From assembly GCA_011634665.1 (NCBI GenBank), contig WAEK01000008.1, positions 1,915,501 to 1,979,500 of the forward strand: a DNA stretch of 64,000 bases. Reading direction: 5' to 3'. Shown here piece by piece: positions 31,101-42,312 of the stretch. The translations under genes were made by a program, and so were the position numbers. The notes beneath the pieces are model-generated. The model saw only the letters and a program-made list of their open reading frames with translations. It was not told the DNA's origin and ran no database searches. Position 1 is the stretch's first letter. Every line of letters begins with the position of its first letter. The stretch comes from Mortierella sp. BCC40632 (lineage: Eukaryota > Mortierellomycota > Mortierellomycetes > Mortierellales > Mortierellaceae).

Positions 31101-32402
31101 CGTTCCAGAAATCGTTGAAAGGCGCAACGTGCGCATTCGAGACCGAGGACACAGAGGGATCAAAGTAAAAAGCGAGCACACGGTCCCAGACAGGGTGAAG
31201 GTGCTGTCTCCAAGTCGAGGAGACTTGTGTGCCCTCATCGGTAGAGGATGACTCCTTGAGCAAAAGTCCCAAGAACTTGAGGTTGGAGGTATGCAAGATC
31301 ACGGGGTTCTTCCACGGCTTTCCTAGTACAGACATCCAGTTGATTTGGTCGCCCTTGCTCAGTTGCTTATTCACTGCGTCCAGATGATCCTTTAATACAA
31401 TGGCTGCGTTCAGCTGGTCTGGTGTGTAGACGCCACCAGACTCGGAAAAGAGCTTGTCAACGATGTATTTGATGGACTGGGGGTGGTTGACGATCTAGAC
31501 CGAGTCAATAACAAACAGCATATTGGGTGCGCAGTTGTTAGCAAAGAGTATGGTTTTCATCTTTGTGAAACAAATGAACTAAGAGGGTTCTAAAGAGCTG
31601 AACTTACTTGAGGGATCATGGTGACAAGAACCTGGTGACAGCACTCGGCGAGGTATGACTTTTCCTGAGAGTATGTTACGAGATCGTCGACGATCTGCTT
31701 GATGTCTTCGTCTGTCGTTGATGAGCGGGTAAGCATATTTGACTGGACAATGCTCATAAATCCAAAGATGCGTCCAAACATTTGGTTCCTCTCCTCCTAT
31801 AGAAAATACACAGATCCAGAGTCAGAAAGGTGATGGTATTAGAGATCAAGTACATGAAAAGAAGGGGTTTTTGGACGCCCTGTCCTAATGATATTCCACG
31901 GTCATTTACCTTGCCCTTGAGAGAGTTGGTAAGCTCTGTGAATCGGATGAGAAGCTCCAGGACAATGTTGACCGTCAAAAAGTCCAATCCAGTCAAAAGC
32001 TAATAGTGGCAAATAAATGTCAAGTGCATACAAGGGTTAGACAAATCGGATCGCCCCTTTGACCTGGCCTAAACACCTCTACAGAAATGACTCCTGCTCT
32101 ATCCGCGGTCCTTAGTATTTTACCTCTGTCAAGGCAAGCGAGAATCCCTGGCGAGCGGCTTCGCGGTCCGAAGGCAGACCTCGGACAAGACGCTTCAAGG
32201 CATAGACGACATCAGGGTGGCAGAGCTGGTTCAGCTTCTCCTCTGTAATGTCTTCCCTGGACAAGGTGGTGGGATCAATGTCGCAGACATGTGAATTCTG
32301 CAAGACCGCAAGGGCCTTGATGAGTGTCAAAGCGGCTGCATCACGCTCTGAGGCATCGAGAGAGGCAAGGATGCCAAAGAGAGGCAAATGAGGTTGACTC
32401 AT
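28119..32402 (-). CDS. pol5: Pol5 / MYBBP1A-family nucleolar protein (DNA polymerase phi)
   Basis: Five exons (minus): 32402-32124, 31999-31910, 31796-31608, 31494-31089, 30988-28119. All junctions keep frame, giving 1277 aa (yeast Pol5 about 1020, human MYBBP1A about 1330). The start MSQPHLPLFGILASLDASER is followed by ALKRLVRGLPSDREAARQGF and EERNQMFGRIFGF, conserved in the family; exon 5 begins LFDPKSSHERRYWGFQLFEK. The fold is HEAT-like throughout. A strongly acidic block sits at roughly residues 765-870 and a Lys-rich tail ends the protein. Despite the name it is not an active polymerase; it is an essential nucleolar factor for rRNA synthesis and large-subunit assembly. Start ATG 32402 gives the conserved N-terminus without upstream filler. 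Confidence 0.92.
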
Positions 32403-33050
32403 TGTGTGTATGTGCTCTTTCCTGTCCACTGTATAAATGTCGTTAGCCCCAAGCCGGTTTGAGAGAGAGAAAGAAAGAAAGAGAAGAGAAGAGAAAAGAG
32501 ACAGAAAGGGAGCAGGAAGGGGAGAAAGAGAGGAGAAGGGGAGTGACAGCAAAAGAGGAGTGCAGGGTTGTTGTGAAGGTGGACTCAAAGCTTACTAGAG
32601 CTTCAGAAAAAAAAAATCGCGAGTGACAACAGTGACTGCGACTCTGGTTGAGGACTGTCAGGTGATTGATACATTCAGCATTTTCACCCCTACTGAACAG
32701 ATCGATGATCTGGACACACACTGTTTTTGGCGAAGCACTATCTCTCTACACAGACATAAGTAGTACTTGATTAAGCTGGGATCCAAAGCTGGGATCCAAA
32801 GCTGGTCTAAAAGTCGAGGGGTTTTCATTTAAGCGGACAGGAAAGGGCTTCAATGGGGACAGAGCAGTGTGCTATCCATAATAACGACCTCAACTATAGA
32901 TTCTTGAGTTCAGGACAACGACGCCCCCAACTTTGTGACTGTGCCCAATTTAAGGTCGCTTTTGGACTTCCTTCTCTCTCTGTCTCGCCAGTCTCCACTC
33001 CTCTCCATCTTTACAACGGAAGCAAAGACAAGAAACGACCACACCCACCA
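32403..33050. promoter_or_regulatory. Divergent promoter region, Pol5 / Vma12
   Basis: 648 bp between two start codons pointing apart. Contains a GA-rich stretch (32460-32545, probably Pol5 5' leader) and a direct GCTGGGATCCAAA duplication at about 32777-32803. No other gene seen. Confidence 0.45.
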
Positions 33051-34210
33051 ATGGTTTGCATGAAATGGACTCCGCGCCTTGAGAGCGCATTCAAAAGACT
33101 CAGGGACTCGGTTCCAATGGCATCCACCACCTCACCAGAAGACTTGGCCACCCTCACCAAAGTCGACGCTCTTCTCCATGGTGAAGGCGACGAGAAAACT
33201 ACCACGTCTCCTTCTTCAGAGGAATCAGCTCCATGCGTGGACATGGACCTCATTCAACGAGTCTCCAAACTCCTTTTAAAGCACAGGTCGACCGATGGAG
33301 GTGAAGGTCATCAAGAAGGTAGACTAGCCAGACTTTTCTTTTTCCTGTTCGATAAGCATAATGGCTCAAGAAGAAAGACAAGGAGAGAGGCGTGGTCTTA
33401 ATCTCCCTTTGCCCCACCTCTATTACTATCACTACTCTCCCACTTCTAGACTACATCCACGACATGATCAAAGGAAGTTCGGTGTATATTCCCAAGCCTC
33501 CTCCAAAGAAACGGGCAAGTTGAATGAAGCCTAGTCAACTCTCTCGTCTGTGCTACAAAAAGAAAAAGACACTAACATCCCCCAACAACCATCCGCATGT
33601 CAAAAAAAATAGAGCCCCGAGCTGGAACGTATCATGGATGAAGTCAAAGCCAAAATTGCAGAAAAGGAGTATCAACGCATGGTCGCCAATGTGGACCCAC
33701 ATTCGTCTCAATATCCCAACAACTCATCCTTGGGCGCGAATCTCAGTCAAGATCTAAAGGACGTCCGAGCCCATACGCTTGGCATCATCAATGTCCTTTA
33801 CACAGGAGCGGCTGTCTTTACGGCCGTGTTTTTGATTTCGGCCCATTTTGTTCAGGACCTTGGCATGGTAAAAACACGCAGTTTTTTGTTTTTGTTCGTT
33901 TGGATTCTCAAGTCAAATGACTTTTTATGGCTCAGCTGCCTCTGATATTAACTTTCTACTCTCCTTCCCCCCCCCTTTTTTTATATCTTTCTACTATTGT
34001 GAACCAATGATGGAAATCATACAGCGGGTATTACTCTCGTTTTTTGCATTCGTCTTTATTGTCGCTTGTGAAGCATACCTCTACACTCGTCATACTTCAA
34101 TAGCCAATGAGCTGAACCCAGGTCTTAAGAAGAAGAAAAAGACAATCAAATCTCAATCAATGGACACAGTAACGACAACGACATCATTCTCCAAAGCAAA
34201 GCTCGACTAA
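33051..34210 (+). CDS. VMA12: V-ATPase assembly factor Vma12 (Vph2/TMEM199)
   Basis: Exons 33051-33318, 33450-33514, 33613-33867, 34025-34210; 257 aa. Exon 3 encodes ELERIMDEVKAKIAEKEYQR followed by MV, then DLKDVRAHTLGIINVLYTGA, matching the Vma12 domain. Two hydrophobic helices follow (TGAAVFTAVFLISAHFV; VLLSFFAFVFIVACEAYLY) and a Lys-rich cytosolic tail. The protein acts in the ER membrane with Vma21/Vma22 to assemble the V0 sector of the vacuolar ATPase. Intron 2 uses a GC donor (CGG|GCAAGT), required to keep frame. The start could also be the ATG at 33060. AATAAA signals follow the stop. Confidence 0.88.
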
Positions 34211-34693
34211 GGAGGAAAAAAAAAAAAAAAACAATAAAGAAATAAATAAAAACTGTTGTCTCACACAAAATACTGATGAAGCCCCTGGTTGTGGAGACTG
34301 AGATCTAGCCTTTCCCCTCTCTCCCTCCCTTCCCTCCAACAGGAGACATAAACGATGCATGCATATCGAAACGTAGATAGCTTCGAGTTTTTAAAACCTA
34401 GCATTCTACTAGCGAAAACGTGACTATGAAGGCGAATGAGATTATCATGAAATAAACCACTAGTCCATTCGGACCAAAAAAACCATGGAGACAAAGAGTA
34501 AATAGCGGAGTAAATAAAAAAAAGTCATCTTGTTCTAAAAGGTGGCGATGGTGCTCATGCGATTGAGAGTAAACTGTCCTTCACTTTTGACTGATATGAT
34601 CATGCAGTCAAAAAAAAAAAAAAAAAAATGAGCCAAGAACGAAATGAAGATACTTTTCATATGGAATAAACGGCTAAGGAGGGGTAAAGTGAC
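34211..34693. other. Convergent 3' ends of Vma12 and Far11 genes
   Basis: Contains an A-run followed by AATAAAGAAATAAATAAA (34218-34252), likely polyadenylation signal for Vma12, and another A-run at 34610-34628. No gene seen. Confidence 0.6.
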
Positions 34694-37600
34694 CTATAAA
34701 TCATCCGATTCAGTTCGCTCAAAATGATGTGCAGCAGCTCTGAGTGTAGGTCCATAAGCATGCATTACTTCTTCACTCGCGTCCTCTTCGATCCACTCAG
34801 TACCCATATCCGACTTGCGGACTCGAAGAGGTCGGGAACGACGTCTTGCCGCCCCATACCCTCCAGATCCTCCAAATCCCCCAGAATTGCTCCGTCCTCG
34901 GGGTCCATCATGGCTATTGCTACCATAACCAGGCTCGCCTTCTGCCAATCCACCAAGGACATAGGCATCCACTCCATCCAATCCCGAGTCGATGCCGAGA
35001 CCAGTATCTGCATCTACACTGGCAGTCGCGAGTTCATCATAGTCATATGTATAATAGACTTCTTGGTGCGGGTTCTGGGCCACTTCGTCCAGATAGTATT
35101 GCTCTTCAACAGATGCATCTTCACTATATCGGTTGGGTGTCCAGTTGATTTGCTTGAAAAGTTCCTCATCTTCCCAACGACTGAAATTGAATCCCAATCG
35201 GGATCGACCCATGCCACCAATCTCATCATCATCCGAAGGCAGGACCGCAGGTGTATCCCATCCTGAACCATCGCCAGGCGTCTGTAGGAAAGGAGTGTCA
35301 ATATGGTCGTCAAAGTAGAAATCATTGTACTTGAATGGAGGTGTATCGAGAACTGTTGAATGAAAGCCATTGCCATTGTTTCCAAACACTTCGGCCTCGA
35401 GCCATTCTTCGTAATTTTCCTCAAATCCTGGTTCTAGCTCGATATCACTCAGAGAAATATCGCGTCTTCGTTCTCCAAAAATCGAGTGAGTACTACTGCT
35501 GCTTCCTCGACTACTATGATGGCTACTAGCGCTTTGAGCGCTCTCTTCGCCATCAGATTTGTTGGAACCTTCACCGCCACCCGAGCGCTGACCTCGAGCA
35601 TGACCAGTATGATTGACAGCACCCACATCAGGGATTGAAGCATGGGCTTCATACATTTCTTGCCAATCGTATTTTGGTCCTGAAAACTGATTCGTGCTCC
35701 CAGATTTCTTTGCCTGTGTCGACCCTGAAGAAGACGTGTTGGCACTAGGATCCGATACCATGGCATAAGGATGCACTCGATCGTGGTAATGTCGGATCAT
35801 ATGCCGAAGTTGTTGCTCAGCAGGCAGGGCCTCCTCCAAGTCCTTCTCGACATCTGCCCCCGAAATCCAGTCATCTCTGAGATTCGATCGACAGTAAATG
35901 TAAATTCCAGTGATCACTTTCATATGACTTGAACGCCATTTTCTACCCATAAAGGGAACCTGACTCTTGAGAGACTTGTAAACGTACTTTTGAAGGTCAG
36001 GATGATTGACCTTCAACAATCTCTTGAGAATGGCAGAGCTCTTGTATTGCACAAGAAGCAAAATACGGTGTGTCTTGTGTTTGGTCAGTTTTTGAAGCAC
36101 GCGGAGCAAATTGATGATCGCAAACATATTGCGTCGACAAACATAATTGGCGGGAATAGGGTCTCCCAGATCTGCCACAGCTGACTGAAGAACTGCCAAC
36201 CAAGCCTGTTCCGAACTATTGGGATGGCTGACTTGAGATTGTCGAAGAATAGAACACGTCTTGAAAAAGTTGTACTCTTCCACCTCATTCTTAGTATGAA
36301 TATTTCCTGGGTTCTCGGCATTTCCAAATATCTTGAGAAGTAACAACAGACAATTGGAATCCACAAGGAGTTGACAGACATAATTGAAGGCTAGCACATG
36401 ATAAATCTTGAAGTGTTGAAGTTGAATCAAAAGAATACTAGACACAGCCTTGGCCATGATTTCATGCTCTCGAATATCGTTGACTCGAGTAAATGTGTCG
36501 ACGGGTTCCTTGCCCTCGGCTTCTGCGCTGGCTGCTTCTTTGGCTGCCGAGGTACCACTGACTTTGATACACACTAGCAATGTCTTTAGGAGCATCACCT
36601 GGATTTGCGCCATTCTTGGGACAATCTCCCTCTATTAGTTTTAAAAATAAAATAAAATGAAAATAATCCAACAAAATTAGCGACAAGATTCAAGAGGAGA
36701 AGAAAAGAAAAGAGTGCAGATACCATGTCGACACTAGAGACTTACGTAGATGTGCTCGATTCGATCGATCCGCTCACGCTCCTTTTCAGTCGCTTGCTCG
36801 GGTCCATTTCCTGATGTCTTGGAGTCTGTTGCCGTCCCAGCTGCCTTTGCTTGATTATCATCTGATGCTTGGTCTTCCTCGCTCGCGTCATCGGCCTCAT
36901 CATCACCTTGATTACCATTGCCACTGAATCGACGTTTCATAACACTCCGTCTCTTTGAACGCGCTTTGCTTCGTAACGATGCTGGTTGTCGGTATTCCAG
37001 TACTCGCCCCGAATTCTGACCTTCCACATCTTCATTGAGCCGATACCGACGCTCAGTCATAAGACTCTTTTCATGATAAATCTGTAAAGTAGACGTGGAG
37101 AGGTACATATTCTTGGAGAATAGATCCTCGGCTTCAAGAATTGACTTTGGTGTAGAACTGTTCATAGAAGAGGAAGGGAAAATGAATGGCTGGTTGCCAC
37201 CATTGATAAGAGATCCATTCGAGGAGCTGCCACTCTTTCCCGACTTTCCATTCGTGCCGTTGCCTGCATGTGACTTTGAAGATTGTGATCCAGAGCCCGA
37301 GGCTGTATTCCCATTAAGGATCTTGGCCTGAAGTGTGTTGGCAATGGTCGAGATGGGGATTGTACAACCAGGACTCTTTGGATCCGGGGTGGGTATATAA
37401 GCTGGGTATTTCTGGCTCATTTCGGATTGGTAAACCAAGAAATCCAGTGGGTCCGTCTTTTGACTGAAGGCAGTCAGATCATGCGCCGGGGCACCAACCA
37501 TTTTCCTTGCAATAGTCTTTAGCATTGGAAAATCGTCAGAGTTGCCGAGGGTAGCTCTCAGTACTTTCCACAGTAGCAACAGCATCTAAGGTGGAGAACA

Positions 37601-38970
37601 TGATTCATTCTGAATGTTTTAGAATCCACCTTCAAAAAAAGGCCACTGGCGCTAGAGTCGAACTAAAACATGAATACAAGCAGGTTGGACCGAGTGGTTA
37701 CCTTCTTGAGCGGATAAAATTGGTCTTTGGCAGGTCGTATGCATATTTGGTCGTATAAGAACACCGTGATAGATGGATCGGTCCGGGCTTTGAAAGAGAA
37801 TAGAAATAAGGAAACAAGGGCAAAGAGTTAGCTTCATGGTCAGGAAGGGCTGCAAGATGTCTTTTTTTAAAAATAAAAATATGCAGCGCATCCTCAGGTC
37901 CACGTAAATCCTGCAACAAAGATGCCTACCGAGCTCATCCTGGAAATCGCTATCCTCCTCATGCGACACAACCAACATATACAACAGTGTCAACAGCGCT
38001 TCAATCTCGACAGCGATTCCCGGTTCACTTGTAAGCCTAAGGAAGAAGGAACAGAAGCAAAGATAACGTTAATCACATAGGCACACTCGGTTCACTCGCA
38101 GTAGAGTATGGTTTTTGAAAAGATACGATTACAATTGGAACCGAGAGATACTTTGCACAGGCTATCCTCAGGGCATCATAGTAGGTTTGGAATGCGCCTA
38201 GCTTGCGTAACATCCTGTTGTTCTTCAAGATCCACTCGAGATGGTCGTCTTCATTCGATGCCTTTGCGTATGCACCTATATCAATACGAGGGGTATTCAA
38301 GAGAGAGAGTATTAGACCGCCATTTTCTCTGCATTCCTACTTTTTGAGCGCTGATTCATGTCCAAATGTCACATACCTTGAGCAATATAAATCAACTGCT
38401 GGGCGACAGCGAGCCGATTCGAGTCGCTTTTCTGATCCAAAAAGTCCAAGAGATACTCTGCAAATGCCTCGCGCTCAGATGTTGTGCAAGTGTACCAATC
38501 TAAACAGAAGGGAAAAAACAAACACAAGGTGGTTTAAAAAGACGGTTATTGTCAATCACTCCCGCACTACTTGGTTCTCGGATTTAAGGAGGGTAGTTTG
38601 AACTATACAGATCATGGAAAATAATAATAATAATAATAACTCTTTTTTTTCCATACCATCTTCAAAATTCCTGGCAAAGTTTGTTTGATTGTCACAAAAG
38701 CCTTGAACCTCCGAATAACCGAAAAACTCGTCAATTTCTGCCGAGAGTGTGTCCGTGTCTGCATATTGGAAATGAACAGGCTCCGTCTAAAGAGTAAAGT
38801 CGTGTGAGGTGCATACTTTAGTTTCTGCACTACTCTTTATGTTTGTATGAAAAAAAAAAAAAAAGGTAGAACACTCGAACAAGACCTGCCTTTTGTTTCG
38901 ACGGCAGTGTACTAACAAACTGCTTCAACTGAGCCATCGTAATGGAATCCTGTGTCGGGTTGTCGGCCAT
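34694..38970 (-). CDS. far11: Far11/STRIP homolog, STRIPAK complex subunit
   Basis: Eight exons (minus): 38970-38890, 38786-38657, 38499-38377, 38275-38152, 38027-37930, 37787-37702, 37585-36746, 36631-34694; all phases agree, 1139 aa. N-terminal blocks: YADTDTLSAEIDEFFGYSE, LLDFLDQ ... QQLIYIAQ, PLKKMLLLLWKVLRATLG. C-terminal block: RRNMFAIINLLRVLQKLTKH, LKRLLKVNHPDLQKYVYKSL, GRKWRSSHMKVITGIY. These match STRIP1/Far11 N- and C-terminal domains, separated and followed by Ser/Gly/Asn-rich disorder. STRIPAK links a PP2A phosphatase to germinal-centre kinases and controls hyphal fusion, septation and development. Intron 1 needs a GC donor (AAG|GCAGGT). Confidence 0.9.
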
Positions 38971-39412
38971 GCTGAAAGATTATCGCTATCCAGCGGTCAA
39001 GCGGGTTACGTTGTAGTTTTTTTAAGACGTGGATTTTTTTCGCGCAGTGAGGTGTCCCGAGAGGAAATGCTGAACAAAGATGCTCGCCAATACTCCAGAA
39101 GCGCCAGTCAAATAAACTGAATGTCCCGCTCCTATTGTGTTCCACAATACTCTGTCCTGTCTCGATGAGTCTTGTAACAGCAATGGCGCATGCAGAATGT
39201 GTGTGGGAATGTGATGGAATGTGAGGTTGTTGCAGTGTAGGCTCTCGGTCAGTCCCTTTTTCCAGACCTGGTGACTGTCAACGAACTCGAGGGAGGTGGT
39301 TGAAAGGGGTTGAAAAGGGGGAGAGAGAAAGAGAAAGAGGTTAGAGTGTCAAGGTTCTGGCTTCTTTTTTTTTTTTTTTTTGGTACTCACGCCTCTGGGA
39401 CAAGCACACAGA
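38971..39412. promoter_or_regulatory. Divergent promoter region, Far11 / FGGY kinase
   Basis: 442 bp between two outward-pointing start codons, with a GA-rich stretch (39315-39345) and an 18-nt T-run ending at 39381. The bases just before ATG 39413 (CACACAG) could be a splice acceptor, so an upstream exon of the kinase gene is possible. Confidence 0.4.
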
Positions 39413-41242
39413 ATGAACGAGTCAGACGTCTTTCTCGGAGTCGACGTTGGATCGGGATCCAGCAGGGCTGCTCTCATCACTGCATCAGGCAAGCTCCTTG
39501 CAATTCAATCGACTCCATTCTCGACATCTCGCCCCGCACCTGATTTCTTTGAGCAGTCATCCGAAGAGATCTGGTCCTCCGTCTGTACCTCTGTGAAAAA
39601 CGCGCTTGCCGTTGCCCAACTGGACCCGTCTCGTGTCAAAGGGATTGGATTCGATGCCACATGTTCTCTCGTTGCCTATTCAGCAGGTTCATCCCCTGAC
39701 GAGGCTCGACCCGTGTCCGTTTCCCCCAGCTCTAATTTTGAGGACCATAATCGCAATATCATAATGTGGTGTGATCATCGCGCCAAGGAACAAGCCATTC
39801 GCATTACAGAGACGCGTCACCCGATCCTGAAGCACGTTGGAGGCATCATGAGCCTTGAGATGGAGCTACCCAAGACGCTCTGGTTGAAGGATAATATGCC
39901 TGCTGAGAAATGGCAGTCTATTGGGCGGTTGTTTGATCTCCCAGATTTCCTGACTTGGCGTGCCACGGGCGACTATTATCCTAGCCGGTGTTCTGTCGTC
40001 TGTAAATGGTGTTACAGGTCAGGTACTGAAGGTGATAACAGCCAGCAAGGTTGGCCTTCGGATTTCTTACGCCAAATTGGACTGGGCGAGATTGCGGATG
40101 CCGACTGCCAAAAGTTGTGTGGGGTTGGGAATGCGGGACAACATGTTCATTTTGCAGGAGAGTACATTGGTGGATTGACAGAGCGAGCAGCCTCAGAGCT
40201 TGGATTGGTTTCAGGGACTCCTGTTGGAGGAGCTGTCATCGATGCCTATGCTGGTGCAATCGGTACGATGGGAGCCAAGCTGCATGGAGTCCAACCCTCT
40301 GTGGACGAGGCTAGCAAGCGAATTTCTTTGATCTGCGGTACCTCTTCATGCCATCTTGCTATGAGCAAGAAGTCAATTTTTGTTCCAGGTAAGAAGTAAC
40401 CATTCTGATGAATACCTCTCTTTTATCCTTAAGGCGATGAGCTTTAAATTTTCGAATCCGTCGTTTTATTAGGTGTTTGGGGACCATTCTTTGGAGTGAT
40501 GTTGCCTGATATGTGGGTAGCCGAAGGAGGCCAGTCTTCAACCGGACAATTGATCGACCACCTCACCAAATCTCACCCAGCATATCAGGAAGCACTCTCA
40601 AGAGCACGGTCCATGGAACCAGCTCTTTCTGTCTACGAGTACCTAAATCAGCACCTGGAGACTGTCGCTAAGGAAAGGTCCGCAGTCAACGTTGCCTATC
40701 TCACCAGAAAACTGCACATCACACCCGATCACCATGGCAACCGCTCACCGTTTGCAGATGAGACGATGCGCGGATCAATCTCGGGACTGGACCTGAACAA
40801 TGACACTCTTGACAGCCTAGCGCTTCTTTACCTGGCAGCATTGCAAGCGCTTGCTATCGGCACCAAGCAGATCATCAAAGCTTTAGTGACAGCCGGATAT
40901 ACGATCGAGACGGCCTGTATTTCAGGTGGTCTTTCTCTCAACCGAATGTTTGTCAGGGTGCTGGCTGATGTTCTCCAGATGCCTGTTGTTCTTCCTGGAA
41001 CAGGTGGAGATGCTGCTGTCGTTGTTGGAGCTGCAGTCTGTGGAGTGGTTGCCTATGAGTCCAAGGCGAACGCCAATATGGAGGGTTTACTTTGGAAGGC
41101 AATGGCGCGACTTACAGAGGCTTCGGACGTTATATACCCAGAGAGCGATTCGGCGCTGCAAAAGTTTTATGAAAGCAAGTACAAGGTGGTTGAAAAGATG
41201 CAACAGGACCAGCGAGACTACAACCAGATCATGCTCGAGTGA
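39413..41242 (+). CDS. FGGY-family carbohydrate kinase (D-ribulokinase type)
   Basis: Exons 39413-40388 and 40473-41242, phase 1 intron; 581 aa. N-terminal ATP-fold: FLGVDVGSGSSRAALI, then GIGFDATCSL and IIMWCDHRAKEQA, the last diagnostic of the FGGY/YDR109C subgroup (human FGGY, a D-ribulokinase). Then GIMSLEMELPKTLWLKDN, GGAVIDAYAGAIGTMG and ICGTSSCHLAM. The second domain has ACISGGLSLNRMFVR and PGTGGDAAVVVGAAV. It should phosphorylate D-ribulose in sugar or pentitol repair and salvage. Catalytic Asp in VIDAYAG is present. In-frame codons before ATG 39413 are not conserved. Confidence 0.9.
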
Positions 41243-41625
41243 AATTTAAGCTAGTGTGCTAAGGAGAGGGGGGAAAGAGAAAGAGCGAAATACACAAAGA
41301 TTTTTTTCGTGTCCTTTTTTTTTTTTTTTTACATTCTTCTTTTTTGACATTTTGCTTCAGAAGACATCATGGCCGGCAAAGGTCCATCAAAGCCAGTAGT
41401 GTATGCCAGCCATGATCCATGAAGGCTGTTTGCTCTGAGAATAGATGCCAATGATTCAGAATCTCATTCTTACTAATGTTCATCCTGGTTAACTAGAATC
41501 ACAATTGAGGTAGCTCGATGGCGGCTAGTTTTTATTTTATTTTTTGGTGGCAACTTGGGACGAACTTTTGTTACCGAGACGCAGGAAACCAACTAAAAGT
41601 CATGACCTATACTATGGATGATTAG
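41243..41625. other. Intergenic region before TDP1
   Basis: T-run at 41317-41333 after the kinase stop. An ATG at 41368 starts a short frame (MAGKGPSKPVVYAS) that could be a 5' exon of TDP1. Another ATG at 41612 leads into TDP1 but meets a TAG (see findings). Confidence 0.4.
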
Positions 41626-42280
41626 AGCAGTGATGACGAAGAGACCATCGTGAGCACTTTGACAAAGCACCAGGCCCCAACTTTGAAAAAATCAGTAGAG
41701 CCAGAAACATCAAAATCAACCACAGTGCAAAAAAGAAGAGTACCAAAGAATGATCCGATATCCGATCACCCGCCCAAAAGGTAAACTCACAAGAAGACTC
41801 GCTTTGGATTTATCAGACAACAGATCTCCTCATACTCAGGACCTTTCTTTTTCTTTTTTTGAATTCATGCTATTCTAGGTCAAGAGGCGAGGGTCAAGAG
41901 ACGCCGGTTACGTTTATTGAGCCTTCAATCCATCTGACTCCCTGCCAACGAGCCCCATCGGCACTAAATATCGGATGCAAGACACTCACATCGCTCATTG
42001 GCGACGTAAGGGTCATTTGGTTTGACATTGTTCCGGCGGGTCTTTCTGTTCAAACTGCTAGCAAGCTCACCCACGGATCGCTTTTCTACTCGCCTCAATA
42101 GCCTGAATTGGAGCTCATGGTACAGATAAACTTCATGATCGAATTTGACTTTGTGATGCAAAGAGTTCACCCTAGCATTCGGAACAGCATTCCAGTCATC
42201 ATGTACCACGGACTACGACTCAAGCCCTTTGAGTTACTAGTAAGAAAGTATAAATGGTAGCATGAGGTCCTTCCCCCTCC

Positions 42281-42312
<32 letters not shown>

